The notes: a model not told the origin generated them from the sequence alone. DNA of 64,000 bases from Litoditis marina (GCA_964036275.1 OZ038434.1:10311060-10375059), one strand, 5' to 3'. Positions 40,401 to 55,400 are shown, numbered from the stretch's first letter. Translations and numbers: made by a program.

Positions 40401-43400
40401 CTATTTTCCCTGGGAAATACACATAACAGAACATGTTGTTTGACCGTGGTATTTATGTTATATGGGAAATAATTGTTTTGACCTACCAGTCGTCTGGCAG
40501 CTTCGCGTTCCGCGGCGTCAGCTCGCTCGCGGTCGCGAATTTCCTGGTTTCGCCGCTCTTTCTCGCGCAGCTCAGCCAAACTTCGCTCCTCCTCCAGTCT
40601 GGAAAACAATTATTTGAAACTTTGTCATTTATAAAAAGATCTATTGTATTTTCTCACCGAAATATGTAGAATGTTCGTGAGCGATTATGTTGAATCAAAT
40701 TCAGAACTGTTCAAGTTAGAATGCATGAAGTATGGTTATGCGATTTAGAATAGAAACTACCGATCTGCAGGCAGTTGTGACAGAATTTCACGAATAAGAA
40801 AAAGTATAAGATGGCAGTGAATGACTGCTTCTGTGTAATGAAGCAAATCAGCGTGCCCAAGATTATTGAGGCATGCAGTTTTACTCGGCAAATGAACAAC
40901 TCGACCAATACTTGTGATGCGAATACACACATGTTTTTTGAAAATGTATATGAAAACCGAAATGATAGTATTTTATGTTTTTCTTACCTTTCACGTTCTC
41001 TTCGTTCGTTTTCACGACGTTCCATTTCGGCTATCTTGCGAGCTTCCCTGAAAATGCAGTAAGTAAAAAAAAACGTGGACTGAATTATGAAAATAAAGTC
41101 GACACACGCGTCCAATTGTAAAATATCACTCGCTCACAAGTAGTATAGTAAAAACAACACTAGCTTAGCCAAACGTACAACACATCTTTGGACCATCATT
41201 AGTTTTAACGTTTAGAACATATTTATAGTTCTGACGTGTACAACATGTAACCAGTGTTCACGTGTTAAACAGTAAAAGATGTCCCACCTGTCCAGTTCGT
41301 CTCTGTCTCTGTCCCTCTCCAGTTCCGCCTTTCTCTGTGCTTCGCGGGAGTTGATGGCCCTCTGAATATCGAGAAGACGAAGACGTTCTGCTTCTTCCTC
41401 GGCACGGCGTTGTCGCTGAAAAAATTAATAGTTTAGTTGATGTTAAACAGATTGTAGGTTGTAGTTTGATCTACGCAAGCGTAATTTCCAACTCTGCGGG
41501 ACCAAAGTAAGCACACCACAGAACGGAACGACTTTCGAGTGATCAGTTCGTATCATGATTACATTACGTGAGCCAAATGAGCGCATAGAGCAAAAGTGAC
41601 TTGCTCAGCTGTTCTGGCTCGCTTCTTGGCCTAACGTATGCTCTCCTTCATTTTTTCAACATTGTGGTGACTCGTACCTCTCTGTCAGAAGCAGCCTTTC
41701 TTTCTGTCTCTCTTCGTTCTCTTTCTTTTCGTTCCTCTTCGAGTCGGAGACGTTCTCGCTCAATATCGTCCAAACGCTCCTTCTCTCTGAAATACCCGAG
41801 AATTAATGGAATTCCTTTTTCATTTCCGAATTAATGGTCGGAAATTTTCATTATTATTGATGATTCTACCCTTAGGACAGCTCACTACTTGTCAAACAGT
41901 AAGGACTGAAAGAGTTTAGTAGTGTCACGAAGATGAAGGTGTACACACATAAAACGAGATAAAAGTTAGTAAAGAAGTATTAATAAAGTGTACCATTGAC
42001 TTTTATGTTTTGTGAATTCTATTTTTGTTAGTATACCTTTGTTCCTTGGCCCTTCGCTGAGCTTCCAGAAGTTCTTTCTCTCGTCTCTCCTCTTCTAGTC
42101 TCTCTCTTTCTCTTCTGTCGGCGTCTGCCCTCTCTTGATCTATACGCTGCTGTTCCCTGAAAACCAAACTTATTACACCTACACTTTCTTTTCTCGAACA
42201 ATTTTTTTTCACCGTCGTTCCTGTTTTTTTGTCGTATTTTTTAATAATTCATACTTTTATTGTGGAATTAACTAGTTCAATATGTTATCTACTACATTCC
42301 TTATTCTGAATACCAACTCAATTATTCTCGGTTTGGTATAATATAAGTTCGAGAGTGGTTCAAGTAGCCATCAGGAACGAACCTTCTGATTCTCTCCAAT
42401 CGTTCGTGCTCCTCTCGCTCCTGGAGACGACGAAGGCGTTCCCGCTCTTCCGCCTGAAGTATTAATTTCAGCATGTTTCACAAGTTAACGTACAATTTGT
42501 GAACATTCTGAGTCGAAACTATGAATCATGTAAAGCACAGTTCTTTCAAATAGCATAGTACTTCACATTTACAGTTTCTGTTCCTTTTCACTGAGAAAAT
42601 ACACTTTTCTTTCGCGAAAAATTCATTTAGAAAAGTTGAGAGCTCAATAATTTCATTAACTCACCTGTCTCTGTATGTCTGCCAACAGTTCGGCCTCGCG
42701 TCTCTCTTCCTCTCTGCGTCTCGCCTCTCTCGCCTCGTCTTCTAGTCTCTGCTTCTCTCGTTCTTCCGTCTCTCTGCGGGTTCTCTCGATCATTTCGCGC
42801 TCCTCCAGCTCTAGCTGGCGACGTTCACGCTCGATTCTGAAAAACATTGGATGTTTAAACCAACACATTTCCTAGTTCAGAAGTTGTTCATATTTACAAA
42901 ACACAACGAATATCAGTTGCGATTTATAAAATTTGAGAAATAACTGTTCAGTAACTGATTGTTGATAGGTCTGTCTCATGTTATTTCGTTCCCTATAATT
43001 GTATACATTTCTTCTTGATTGACCTAGTTGTATGAGTATTCTATAACAATCTACAAAGTCTGACCTCTCGAGCTCCTCCCGCTCCCGCAGAAGTCTGTCC
43101 TGCTCCTCCTTCTCCTTCTCTCTGTCTATTCTCTCTCGCTCGATACGCTCCCGTTTGATCCTCTCGATTCGCTCGATTTCGATACGTTCGCGTTCGATCC
43201 TTTCACTGTAACATGGGTATTTAACTGTAATTTTTAATACTTTGAATTGATGAAAATTTTCTTATATATTTATTATTATTTGCCTATTATGTAACTTTTA
43301 TTCCCTACAGTGCTGAAAACAAAACTTCAAATAGTTGCGTACCGTTCGATTCTGATCTTCTCCTGTCTTTCCGCCTCTCGTCTCTCCGCCTCCAGACGTT

Positions 43401-46400
43401 CTCTCTCCAGTCTCTCTCGCTCCCTCTCCAGTCTCTCTTTCTCTCGGCGCTCCTCTTCGATTCTGGAAATAAAGTGAATTAGATTCTTAAAACAATGAAT
43501 GAACACAGTATGTTTTCCAGTATATTCTCATCATATAAGTTATAGGAAAGTGTTTAACCTTTGTTATTTGACTCTCATGAACGGATATTACTACAAACAA
43601 TCACAACTATTCTTCGAAAAGTTCGTTTTGTTCATGAAAAATCTACTTGAATAGTCGACCGATTACTGTAGAACGATTGGGTGGAACGGAGTGTCCGCAA
43701 CATATATTCTTCTATGCAAATGAACTTCGTATTATTAATCATATTAATATTATCCTTATAATTCTTAAAACAAACCTTTCGATGGCGAGTCGTTCCTTCT
43801 CCAACTGTCTCTTTCTAGCCAGATCAGCCTCTTCCAATCCCCTTCTCTCGTTCTCCATCCTCTCCCATTCGGCTCTTCTCTGCATCTCTAGTCTCTCTCG
43901 ATCGATGCGGTCTTTCTCGATTCTATCTTTCTCTGCCCTCTCTCGTTCGGTGATGCTTCTCTCCACTTCTCTCTCCTTCATGTCACGTTCCCGACGTAGA
44001 CGCTCCAGAAACTGAGAGAAATGATTTTTCTGATCAAAACTAGTTGATAGGATCATAATTAAATTCAGTTGTAGTTTGATCTACATGGACCTATATTCAA
44101 CAGACATTCCCTACTCCTTAAATTGGAGATGATCAAAGTACAAACACAGCAGATATGTACGTCTTCAGGAGCGACGTCTTTAGTTCGATGTGTCTGATCT
44201 TTGTGGTGTGAGAGTTATATATTCAATTAGATGTTTACATTCAATTGCAACACACTTGTTTTTCGCGTTCTTTTCACGTGCTGTTCACGTGCGCGTACCT
44301 CTTGTTCCCTGATTTCCCACGCCCTTCTGCTCTCCTCCTCTCTCCTCCTTCTATCTGCCTCCTCCTGTTTTCTCTTTTCCTGGTCCTCCCTGATTCGACG
44401 TTCCTCTTCTTCAACGTCACGATGATACGTTGTCTGAAATTTCAGTTGTATCTTTTGTACACAAAATTGACACAACCAAGAATTTATTCAAATATTGAAA
44501 ACTAAATCAAGAATGAGAAATATGGTCTTCTTCAATGAAAAATCTACGTCGTTTTGCACATGGCTCTGCCTACGCTCATACGTCTCGACCTAACCAAACA
44601 AGACAATCCGGAAGATCTCTTCAAAAAATGTCTTCTTTGAACATTTTTCAAAGTAGCTACTATCCTACAAACTATCTGGTACAATTATCGTCGTACAGCA
44701 CTGTTAAATTGCATGTAATATCAGGAGCGCGTCACAGGGCAATATCCTGTTCTTTTCAACTGTTCTCTCCATTAACCCTCTTGAAGTGCCACATATTATG
44801 TGGAAATTCACGTGTTCAATCGCGAATAAATTCTGATCTATTCCATTCTATTCTATACTCCATTGTTCCCATACCTTATAATCCACCGTTCTCTCCTCCC
44901 TCGTGTTGGCATCTGGATAGGTGATGTATCGTTCCCTCTCAATCGGGGATGATCTACCCAATGGAGCCTGGAATTTCAGATTCAGGAACAGTTCAAGAAG
45001 CTATTGATTCTAGAATTATTGTCGTTGTTGGTGAGTAAAACAGTTCATCTCTAAACACATGGAAAATCGCGGCTGTTCAAACACTATCTTTCACAATCTA
45101 GCGGCGCGAAGTTGAACTCAGGGATGTTTGTTTTCCGAAAAAAAACGGATGTAAAAATATTTGTTCTCCTTATGAGATTTTCAATACTTTTTTCAAAACC
45201 CTAACATGAAAGTTAGTTAAGTGGCAGTTCAAGTTTACTGTAGTTTACTGTGACAACATATATTTCAGAAGTAAAAAAAATTTCAGGAACCAATTATCTG
45301 ACCTGTGACAGAGCCTCCGAACTCCTAGTGATGATTGTCCTGGATATCACTTCTCTGCGGTAATATTCATCCTGAAACAAAGGTTTATCAGCCGATTTCA
45401 TAAATAAGTGTTCACATATTTCAAGGTATGAGATAACTCTCTGGATCGCTATTCTTATTGATAAAGTTAGAAAGTGTTTTGCTTAAGGATAAAAAACTGC
45501 TCAGTGATAAAAAAAGTGAAAATATAGATCACTAATGTTAGTGGGTCTCAGGAAATTAGGTTCAAGAAACGTTGAATACCTGTGGATCACTAGTTTGTGG
45601 AATATAGGTGGAGGGCATTCTGAAATCGAGTACGGTAGATTGGGATGGTGCTGTGGAGGGAGCACGTTGCACGGGGATGTCACGTGTGGTCGCACGTGAG
45701 GGAGCGTGTTCGGATAGAAGATCCTCGCGTGAAGAGTAGCCCGACTGAAAGAGCAATTGGTATAAACTCAGAATTAGTTAAACAATACCTTAAACGTAAC
45801 AAAATAGGGGACGGAAACATGAGAAATAAACTTTTTATGTGTAGTTGTAGATGAGAGCTCTCAATTAGGGTTGTTAATAGAGTTCAAAATTTCGAATTTT
45901 CGAGTTTGGCGAAAAATCGAGTTTTCCAGTTTTCGAGTTTGGCGAAAAATCGAGTTGTCGAGTTTTGGAAAATTTCGATTTTTCGAGTTTTGAGAAATTT
46001 TGAGTTTTCGAGTTTCGAGTTCGACTCGACTCGAAAATTTTCCGAGTTTTTTCGAGTCGAGTCGAGTTTCGAGTTCGGCTTTAACAACCCTACTCTCAAT
46101 TCAGATGATTTCTTCACGTTCTGTGAGATATTCAATTCACTAGGGAACTTCATGCACTAGAGTCATAAACTTCTGTCCAGGGGAAAAACAGCGTGCAATA
46201 TTCATTGGCACGTTGCCGAAATCTCAGTGAAAATGATCGGGACTATATATGTGCACATAGATTGGAATGATATAAAAATGTGAAGTTCTAGTGGCGGTGT
46301 TAGTTGCATATATCGTAGTACGGGGCTTGATTAAACAGGCGCCATCATATTTGAACAAGATCAGCGCCCCACGGGGCAGAGAGAAGCAATAACCGAATCA

Positions 46401-49400
46401 CGCTGACGAACTTCCCATTAAATACCGGCGCATACGAATTGTAGTTTGAACTTTGAGCAACGCAAAACAAGCGAATAAAATGATGTACAGTTCAGAACAC
46501 TCTCTGTCACAAACCTATATTAAGTTACGTTTTTTGATTTTTCTGAACTGAGATTAATGATTTGAGAAACGATATAAGTATTGTGTTCTTCGCTCTTAGT
46601 TTCCGAAAAGTTATACTTACTCGGAAAAAAATATCGGAGAAGTCTGTTTTTTTGTGTAATAAATGTGTGGGATGAAGCAGGGAAGACTCGCGGTTTGTGA
46701 TAAGACGAAAAGGAAATTCTTCGGGTGGTAATGTCAATAGAATGAATCGACAGAATGACTCAGGCACACGTAGACGAAATTATCGAAATAAGTCTTCTAT
46801 ATAGTGAATGAAATATAATTTTTCATATGAAAACGACTGATGATAGTTGTATAGAATCAGGGAAGAAAACGAGCAGAAGCTAAGTGTGTTTTGGATACTT
46901 TTCACGATTTGGGTTTTGAAATGATTACTCTGAACCTCGTCTCTTGATGTGAAATACACAACTACGTCAGTGACAGAAAGTGTGGTCGTAAACCCAAATA
47001 AGACTGGTAATGGTCGCAGAAGACGGATCTCTCGAGGCGATCTCATGAGCTAACTCGTGAGCAAAGCTCATCAGTTCATCTCGCAGTGTTATGTTCAGCA
47101 TGACGATTGTCGGCAAGAGCTCACGAACTATCTGGGAGACTCCCGCAAGATAAGTCTCACGAAATCTCGCAGTTGTTGGAAAGCAGGCAGAGGAACAACC
47201 AGACTTGTTAGAAGGGAAATATGTCAAAAACATAGTCTGCGCAGTGTTGGAAAGACGTCTGTTTGTTTCCTGAACGACGGTTACTAATCCGTCCGGAAAA
47301 TTCCGGAACTGGCGAGGTGAGAAAAAGAAGACAAAAAGTGAGGAACAGACAGCATAAGCTGCTCTGGTAGACTGTCTGACAAAAAGTGGATACGCAGCAA
47401 GTTTCACGTTTCCGTGAAGAACACAAAGTTGAACCATACGTCAATGTTTCCGTTGATCTCTTGAAGTAACGAAATGACGGGTTCCTCATCAATATTTCAG
47501 GAACTTAAAACTTGAATCAATTTTTGAGAGCTTCACACTACAAACTTTTAGTCTCTTAGATTACGAGCACTTCGAAATTATGTCGGGTTCAACTTAGAGA
47601 TCAACGTCTTCCAATAACTAGAAATTATAATTGGGACACACTTTGTTCTTGTCGGCAGACATTAAGACAACATTATTTGTTTGTTTTAGCATCTGGCAGG
47701 TAGACAGGACTACCTGGGCCAGCTATTGACACGGCAGCAAGGCATGAGATAGGGCAGGGCTTCATGTTACCCTAGGTTAACGTGGGAACTAGGTAGGGTC
47801 TGATACATTATGTCGTTCGACTAATCGATACGCATTATTGTAACAACGCTTCTCGTTAAAATGAGGATATGAAGGAGAATAGAAATCCAATTTATAACAT
47901 GATTTCTTTGAACGTTGGAATGAATATGAAAACACTTATCACAGTGTAGTGCTAGAATAACCTCAATTATGATGTGGTTTCATTTGACAACACGGAATGA
48001 GTTTAGAATTTATATTCACCGTGAGCTATTCTGACTATTCCAGATCTACTCCGAACATGCCCTGTATTTTACGAAATCGCGTTTAGTCGAAACAGTTCAA
48101 GAACCGAACGGTTCGGAAAAATACTGTATTTTTTAGTCAAGACGCCAAAAAATCGATTTGTATTCCCACCATGCTGTATTTTACTGTAAGTACAGTAAAA
48201 TACTGTAACACAACCAGGGACGTTCTGAGTATTGACTATACTTACTATTGACAACCGAAAATATCACTTCATTGATATTGAAAGTGAAAGTGAAAGAAAA
48301 AGTCAGGTTGAGCTAGACGAACTCTGGAACAAAAACAACAAAGCCTTGGGAATCTCTATTTTTCTTCAGTTCAAGTGGTAAGCGGATGTGACTTGTACTA
48401 CGCGAGAGAACAAATATTAGCAACGGCGCGTCGCGATGTAGGAGGAACAGGAATTCGGAACTAAAAGGAAGAGAAAAGAACAAATTGGAGGGAATGCCGC
48501 GGCAACAATCAACTGTCTCATGAAAATATAGTTAGAGAACTGGCGTTGACTATTTTTTGGCAGTTTGTACTAATTAGTAATTGTTAAATCGCTAATTTTG
48601 TCATTTAGACTAACAGGAAATTAATCTACAAATGGATCTGAACTGTTTTACTCATGTTAGCTATGCCCTAATCACTCAAAATAGACTGTGAACAAGCGCA
48701 TCAAAATAGAAGATTCAGAAGGTGATATACTAAAACTGTACGTGAAAATGTGTACTTTCGGTATGAGCCTTCGTAATACGTAATATGGAATGGGTTCGGG
48801 GGTCTCGTATACGATTGCCCTTGTATTTGTTCGTGGGAGGTCGGTAACAATTCCGGCCGGGGTTGCTATTTGACCAGTCCTCTACCACCCACTATTGCTA
48901 CCAGATTATGGAAATGGATAAGGGGATAGGAGGTGAAACAATGGACCATAATAACTTCATCTACAAGAACAAGTTGAAACAATGACACAATGTGCGGTGG
49001 ATCTTGGAATTGATTTTGTCTGATTATGTCGAAAAACAACCTAAAATGTCCCGGTTTCCATGCAAATGATCTCAGAATAGTACAACTACTCTAATGTCAT
49101 ATAAACGCTTGGTCGAATTCGCAGAAATCATTCAATATGGATGTCATCTATGAAATCGGGCACTACCAGCATTGAATAGGACTTGAAATTGAACTGACTC
49201 ATTGTGCGCTTATGGGGATCGCTGGAGCAATATTGGAAACTATTCATGGGACACAACAACATACTTCCAAATTCCGAAGTAATGTCAGCCAATATTTGTA
49301 CAAGCGTGCATTACACGAAAAAGTATACCATTTTTTCATCAGTTCAGATATATTGTGAGATTTGGTATAAGTTCGCATAGAAATTGGCGAATGATTGATA

Positions 49401-52400
49401 ACTAGTTGATATTTTTTGAGTCATTTCCTCAAACACAGTCTACCCTGGGTAATTAACCAGAAGGAAAACATCTCAGAAAAAGTGTTGACAATAGCCGACA
49501 AAAGCGAAGACAAGTATGTGTGCATAGACCGACTAGTCGACAGGCTAATCTACACTAATCGCAAGATTACCACGAAAAAATGTTGGCACTGAATCTATTG
49601 ATTTTTCACTTTCTAAGTTTGGTCAAAAGTTTGTGTATTTATCGTAACCCTCGATTTTGAACTTCTAGGATACCTTTTGTCTAAAGTAGTTTTCTTTTCT
49701 AAATTACTTGCATGAACGACAGAATCATAGATTTGGCACTTTTCAAGAAGTTTTTGCTGGAAGTCGTTTTCACGTGTCAAAAGTTGGTGTATTTACAAGG
49801 AATGTGCAGATTGTTGTCTTGGAACGCATTGAAAACGAAACAAGTCCTCGATTAAACGAGAAGACAACCTTGGGCGAAAGGAGCAATCATTGAGAAAGAA
49901 ATAAAAAATCAATAAAACGAAATGAGAAAGCTGAATCCCTGTGATGGGACATATTCCGGTTATGTGGACAAGAGTTGTTGGTTCTATGAATCTATCAGAG
50001 CTGAGGATCTCGCAATGTAAAAGGAAAAGAATTCCATTTCTAATATATAGTTGTTACAAGTAAATTTTCAGTCAAATTTCAATTTATACTTGTTACCCAT
50101 TGAAACAAAAATCAGCAAACGTTGAGTGAACAAATATAAAATGAGATAGATCGCCGTTCTGTGTTGCGTAGGCGATGATGCGGGCTTTGAGTGAGTAAGT
50201 AACATTCCAAAAAGTGAATCATGTTATTTGAAGAGAAGCTTATTATCTGTTTGCTGTGATAGTGGTCATCGCAAATACATGGACACTGTATTCGAATATT
50301 CTAGATAAGGGAGTTCCAATTTATTGACTGTGAATTGCTGTATAAAGTTGTTTGAAAAAGTATGTGACCGGAAATAAAAATAATGAGAAAAATTAGAATC
50401 TAAGTGAGAATTTTAAAGAACCAAAACTTTCCCTGGGATCAGATTTTCAGTTAAAAGAAAAAAACTAAATGTTCTGCAGTTTTGCTGAACGCTCAACTTG
50501 ATTAACAGGGATAATTTCTCAGAATGCGTGTTCGTATACCTCCAACGGCAAATAAGGCAATCTCGTGGAAAAGAATCTAAACTATGTTTCCAGCTTAGTT
50601 ATACACTTTCCCATGCGTTTCACACGTTAAAAGTTACTCATGAAAGTTCGAAAACGAAAGTAATACCTGAATGCAGATACACTAGCAACACTAAATTGCA
50701 TCACGTTCCACGTTTTTTTGTCACTGAACAATAACGTGATGGCATGAAGAATGAATGTGCATCTTACATCAAGGGTAAATCGAAAGGGAGCAATCGGAAT
50801 TCGAGGGAGAGGATATAATTGAGTCGTAAATCAGAAAAAAAGTAGGTGGTTTTCAGATTACAAGGCAGCCCACGTTACTAGAGAACCTAGAAAATACACA
50901 GCAAACTAAACATTTCCTTGCTGCTCAAAATTTTCTACCAAAAACATTGTTTCGAAATTGTAACCTATGAATATATAGATCTCATGGAAACCTCTAAAAA
51001 TTGAAGGAAATAAAAAAGTTCACTCGCATTATTGAGCAAGGGGAACTCAACGTATACCGAAGAGAACATGAAAAACATACTTTTCCCGCACGTTTAGTAT
51101 ATCACATGCAAGTGAATAAATGAATGAATCAATAATTCTCTACAAAGTTTACAAGTTGTAAATTGTAGTCTGGCCGGGTGGTAGATAGAGTATCGATTTC
51201 AGTTCTCATTAACCTTGTGTCGTGGTGCTTATCTTTCTCTCTCTCTTTCGCCCTCCACCTCTGGTAACAGCATAAAAGGGGCGGGGCAAAGGGGGACAGC
51301 GGTCAACAAAGGGAACGGGTGGTCCAACAATTATGTATACATACGGGGGGCAGAAGGACAACATACAACAGGTGAACACCGCCAAAACAACATATCGATC
51401 GATGGAAAATCGATAACTTGGCTGAGGCTCGGTTCGTACTTTTCAACTCTTTTCGTACAGAAACCATGCGTACTGCTCTGGAGGACGTGAACGCCAACCA
51501 ATCAAAACTCAAAACTGGTGGGATGAAATGTTTCATGCAGGAGTGGAACGTTGACGTGAAAAGTTTGAGCCTGTCACTAAGTAACACTTTCTGGAAAGCT
51601 CACCTTACTGTAGGCGAGTTGTGGTGGTGGTGGAGGCGGCTCGTTCGGCGGGGAGCTCATTCCCTGATCTGAAAAAGAAATATGAAAGAACATACTAAGA
51701 AATATATTGAAACATGCAGGAAAATTGAACATAAACTATGGAAGAATCACATGAGGTAGAAAAGTGAAAGATCTGCAAACGCTCATAATGTACTAATCAG
51801 AAAACAAATGAACTTCCGCAAGAGACTAGGAAAAATCTGGTTCAGACTGCTAGAGAACACTTCAGAGTACGCATGTTAGAACATCCGGGCAGCTTTGTCC
51901 TATCCCGCGTCTCCTCAAATACAAACAGTTTATCTGTTTTCTCTCCCGCCTACAAGAGACACGAAATAGTGAGACAACCCGAGAGACGCAGGATGGTAGA
52001 AAAGAGTCGGAATGTTCTAGCATACGTACTCAGCTCACTGAACGTCGACTACACTTGACAAAACCGACATTTGGTGAACAATAGTAACTCTAGTCTACGT
52101 ATTTATGTGTGTGAGGAGCGGGCCTCTTGACATGAAACTCGCGGCCTTGAACTATTTGCGAACGCCGTGGATATAGCTGACAGCCCGCCGAGACGTCACC
52201 TCGAAAATGCCAACCAATTTCGCTTTTTGGTAATATATCTTCTATACAGCAGAAATTATGGTTAGTAGTGCGTGGAATACCTGAGAAACGTTAAAACGTA
52301 CTATATTATATGTAAATGTAAATCATTGTTGTATTAACTGTTATTGATTGTTCTAAAAGATATCAAAAAGTACATCTGCAGTGAAGAAAATGAAAGGATT

Positions 52401-55400
52401 ATATTGAGGTCAAAATTGAATTTAAGTTCAAGTTTGGTTAACAGTCGGCAAAGTTGATGAAAGAGTATTGCTAAAACAATGTATTAGATCGCTGGAATTA
52501 GATCGTATCACGTTTGCATTTTCTTGTAACTGAACCCGTTTTGGCGGTTTATTAGCATTAACATCGAATGTTCTGAGACTACTTTCAACTAAATATAATC
52601 TAAAAACTATTCAAAAAGTATAGGTTTTAATAACGAATGTGTAATAGTTGTAGCGAAATTGTATCCCAGGCTTCGAGCCTAGGTTGCAAATGATAATCAA
52701 ATGTATTAATGGTAGCTAGGTAGCAAATCCTCCCAGTCATTTACATAATGAACGCTGAATGTTCACACAAATAAACCTAATTGCATAGTTCAAGGGTTCA
52801 CTTTCAATTGAATATGTTAAATAGGAAATGTAAATTGGATATCTAACTGAATGAGATCAAAAATAATTGAACTATTGCGAAACCAACACTCGAAATGCAT
52901 TTTTGGTCGAAAATATTCTTTCCAACATGAAAAATAATACTAGAAAAATGAATGTTGATGTGTAAATGTGTTTTACGTGCAAATTTCACGGAAAGTAAAG
53001 TGAGTTATATCAATCACAATTGAATGAACGAAAACTTTTTTTCGATTCGAGTCGTAAAACTTGTTTGACTAGTAAACATACTATATTCTTCTTGTGGAGG
53101 AAAATCCTAATACATTTAGTAAAGTTTGTCCATCGAGTGTTTCGAGGAAATGAAATACGGTAAGGTTGAGGTGTGCAGCTGTCTGGTGTTTATTGTAACT
53201 CAATGCTATTTGCGACCAGCCTAAGCCACGCCCACATTCTCCGCCAAAGTATGGGGAATAGGTAAAATTACATTGGAGAGAGGTAGATTGATGGGAGAAA
53301 CATATAATTTATCTCTGCGATCCACACCGCTAAGAAGACAGAGAAGATTGTTAGATCATTCTGAGTTAACAACAACAATATATACAACTGTACTTAATGA
53401 CTCAAACAATGGTTTGATCACGCTGAGTGAGAGCAAAGTGGTTTTTTGTTGGAATATACAGATCAAATACTTTGCCAGTTCGCTCTAAGCCCACCAAGTT
53501 GGGAACCAATCCTTTGGGAATAGGGTTGTTAATCAATTCCAAAAATCAAGTCAATTCCAATTCCAATTCCAATTCTTTTTCGTTTCTCAAAAACCACTCA
53601 ATTCCAATCCCAATTCTTTTTCAATTCTGGAAAGCCACTCAATTCCAATTCCAATTCTTTTGCAATTCGCAAAATCACTCAATTCCAATTCCAATTCTTT
53701 TAGATTTTCAAAAACTGCTCAATTCCAATTCCAATTCCGATCAATTCCTCGAAATCTCAGATTTTCAATTCCAATTCCATTGGAATTGATTGGAATTGAT
53801 TGGAATTGATTGGAATTGATTAGAATTGACTGTGTTCCCAACTTCATGTCAGTTTTTTTTTCAAAAAACGAAGATAAACAATGTTCACTTTGGTTCCATT
53901 GAACGAGAGACATAAGGAACAATGGTAAATTGGTAATGAACAAGGAAAAACAGCATGGAATTGTAAATCAATTCTGAATCGATTCTGAGAGAAAATCAAG
54001 TCAATTCCAATTCCTATTCCAGTTGTTCTGATATACGAAAGAATTGGAATTGCAATTCCAACTATTTTCGACATACAAAAGAATTGGAATTGCAATTCCA
54101 ATTCTTTTCGACAGACAAAAATAATTGCAATTGCAATTCTTTTGGATAATTATCTCAATTCTATCAATTCCAATTCCGATTCCAATTCCAATTCTAACAA
54201 CCCTATTTGGGAATATATACACTACACAAATGTAAATCAACAATACGATTCTGAACAATGAGCTAATATTTTTCCCAACAAATAAAGATCTCACCTGATC
54301 TGTCGTAGCTGGAATGCATAGTCTGTGAACCCACGACGTCAGATGGAAGGGGAGGGGGAGGTGCCGGGGCCGTGAACGGGAGTTGCGACAACTGAAAATG
54401 AACGAAATTCTCTCTTTCATAGAAAACAAGTTTCATGCCGAAATACCGAGATATGATTGCAAATTATAATATAAATAGTTTTATTAAAGTTCATACTCTG
54501 AAACTGAGGTATGGAAGAAGCTTGTTATTTACCAATATGTTCCCTCTTGTGTGGACCGTGACTTATAGTCTAACCTCTTTTGTTTTGGAAATGAGTGGTG
54601 TCTGGTTCAATATGGACGGCGGTGGGGGTGCAGCCCGAACCGGACTGGGACGATCCTTCGGTGGCAACGGCGGCGGTTGTCGGGGACTCTGGAAACACGC
54701 AATATGATTATAATAAATATCTCACAAACCCTACTTTTTGAAGTATGTGGTAGAAGTCAAATTGTGCAAAACATGGTTCATACAAACGATGAACTATGAT
54801 CGAACAAGTTTCGTATTATTTCAAAGACCAGATTTGGTGCAGTTTACTATAAACGATCATGAATGAAGCGAACTACTTACGAGTGTGTATTCAATAGTTA
54901 TGTATTTGAAAGCTTAAGCAATTTTTGTGTTGCCGAACATATTTTGCACTACTATATTCAAAAGTCTTAGTGTGACCAATTTGTTTAACCATATCAAGAA
55001 TATGTTGTACATCTCTACAAACCTAGTCGTGTAGTTGTATTTTTACCTGAAGATCGGGTGGCGGTGGGGGTAGATCCAATGGTGGGGACGGCGGTCGAGC
55101 AGACGGACGCTCTACTCTTCTGGAAAAAATATTCTATGATACAAGACATTACATCAACAAATGTCGTAGTCGTATTTTTACCTCCTGTGTGCTACAATAC
55201 AATACAATAATTTCATAAAGAATAAAAACTAGTACAATTTGTAGTAACATTTAGCGCATTACGTCATTAAAACTTTTAAGGCTGAATATACTTGAGCTAA
55301 TATTAGTTTTGAACAGAATAATTGCTCAGTAACTATATAAAAACAGGAAAAGGCGGGAGGATATGAGGTCGAATGAGTTGTTTGTGCTTGCGATTTTGTT

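Larger units (their letters stand above)
51604..55119 (-). other. Exons encoding the proline-rich block of the AJM-1-like protein
   Basis: Exons 55047-55119, 54575-54688, 54295-54391 and 51604-51668 encode runs such as [40 protein letters not shown] and [10 protein letters not shown]. These suit SH3, WW or EVH1 partners, and possibly the protein's own MYND finger. Confidence 0.8.

Noticed and set aside
43647..44015. Ser-rich + strand frame of 122 codons
   Set aside because: Antisense shadow of the Arg/Glu-rich coiled-coil exon 43776-44011.
44535..44924. + strand frame of 129 codons
   Set aside because: Mostly intron and overlaps the well-supported minus exon 44875-44967; no recognisable domain.
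53427..54429. Asn/Ser/Phe and Ile/Gly-rich frames as proteins
   Set aside because: They are translations of the CAATTC satellite in the hAT-like element.
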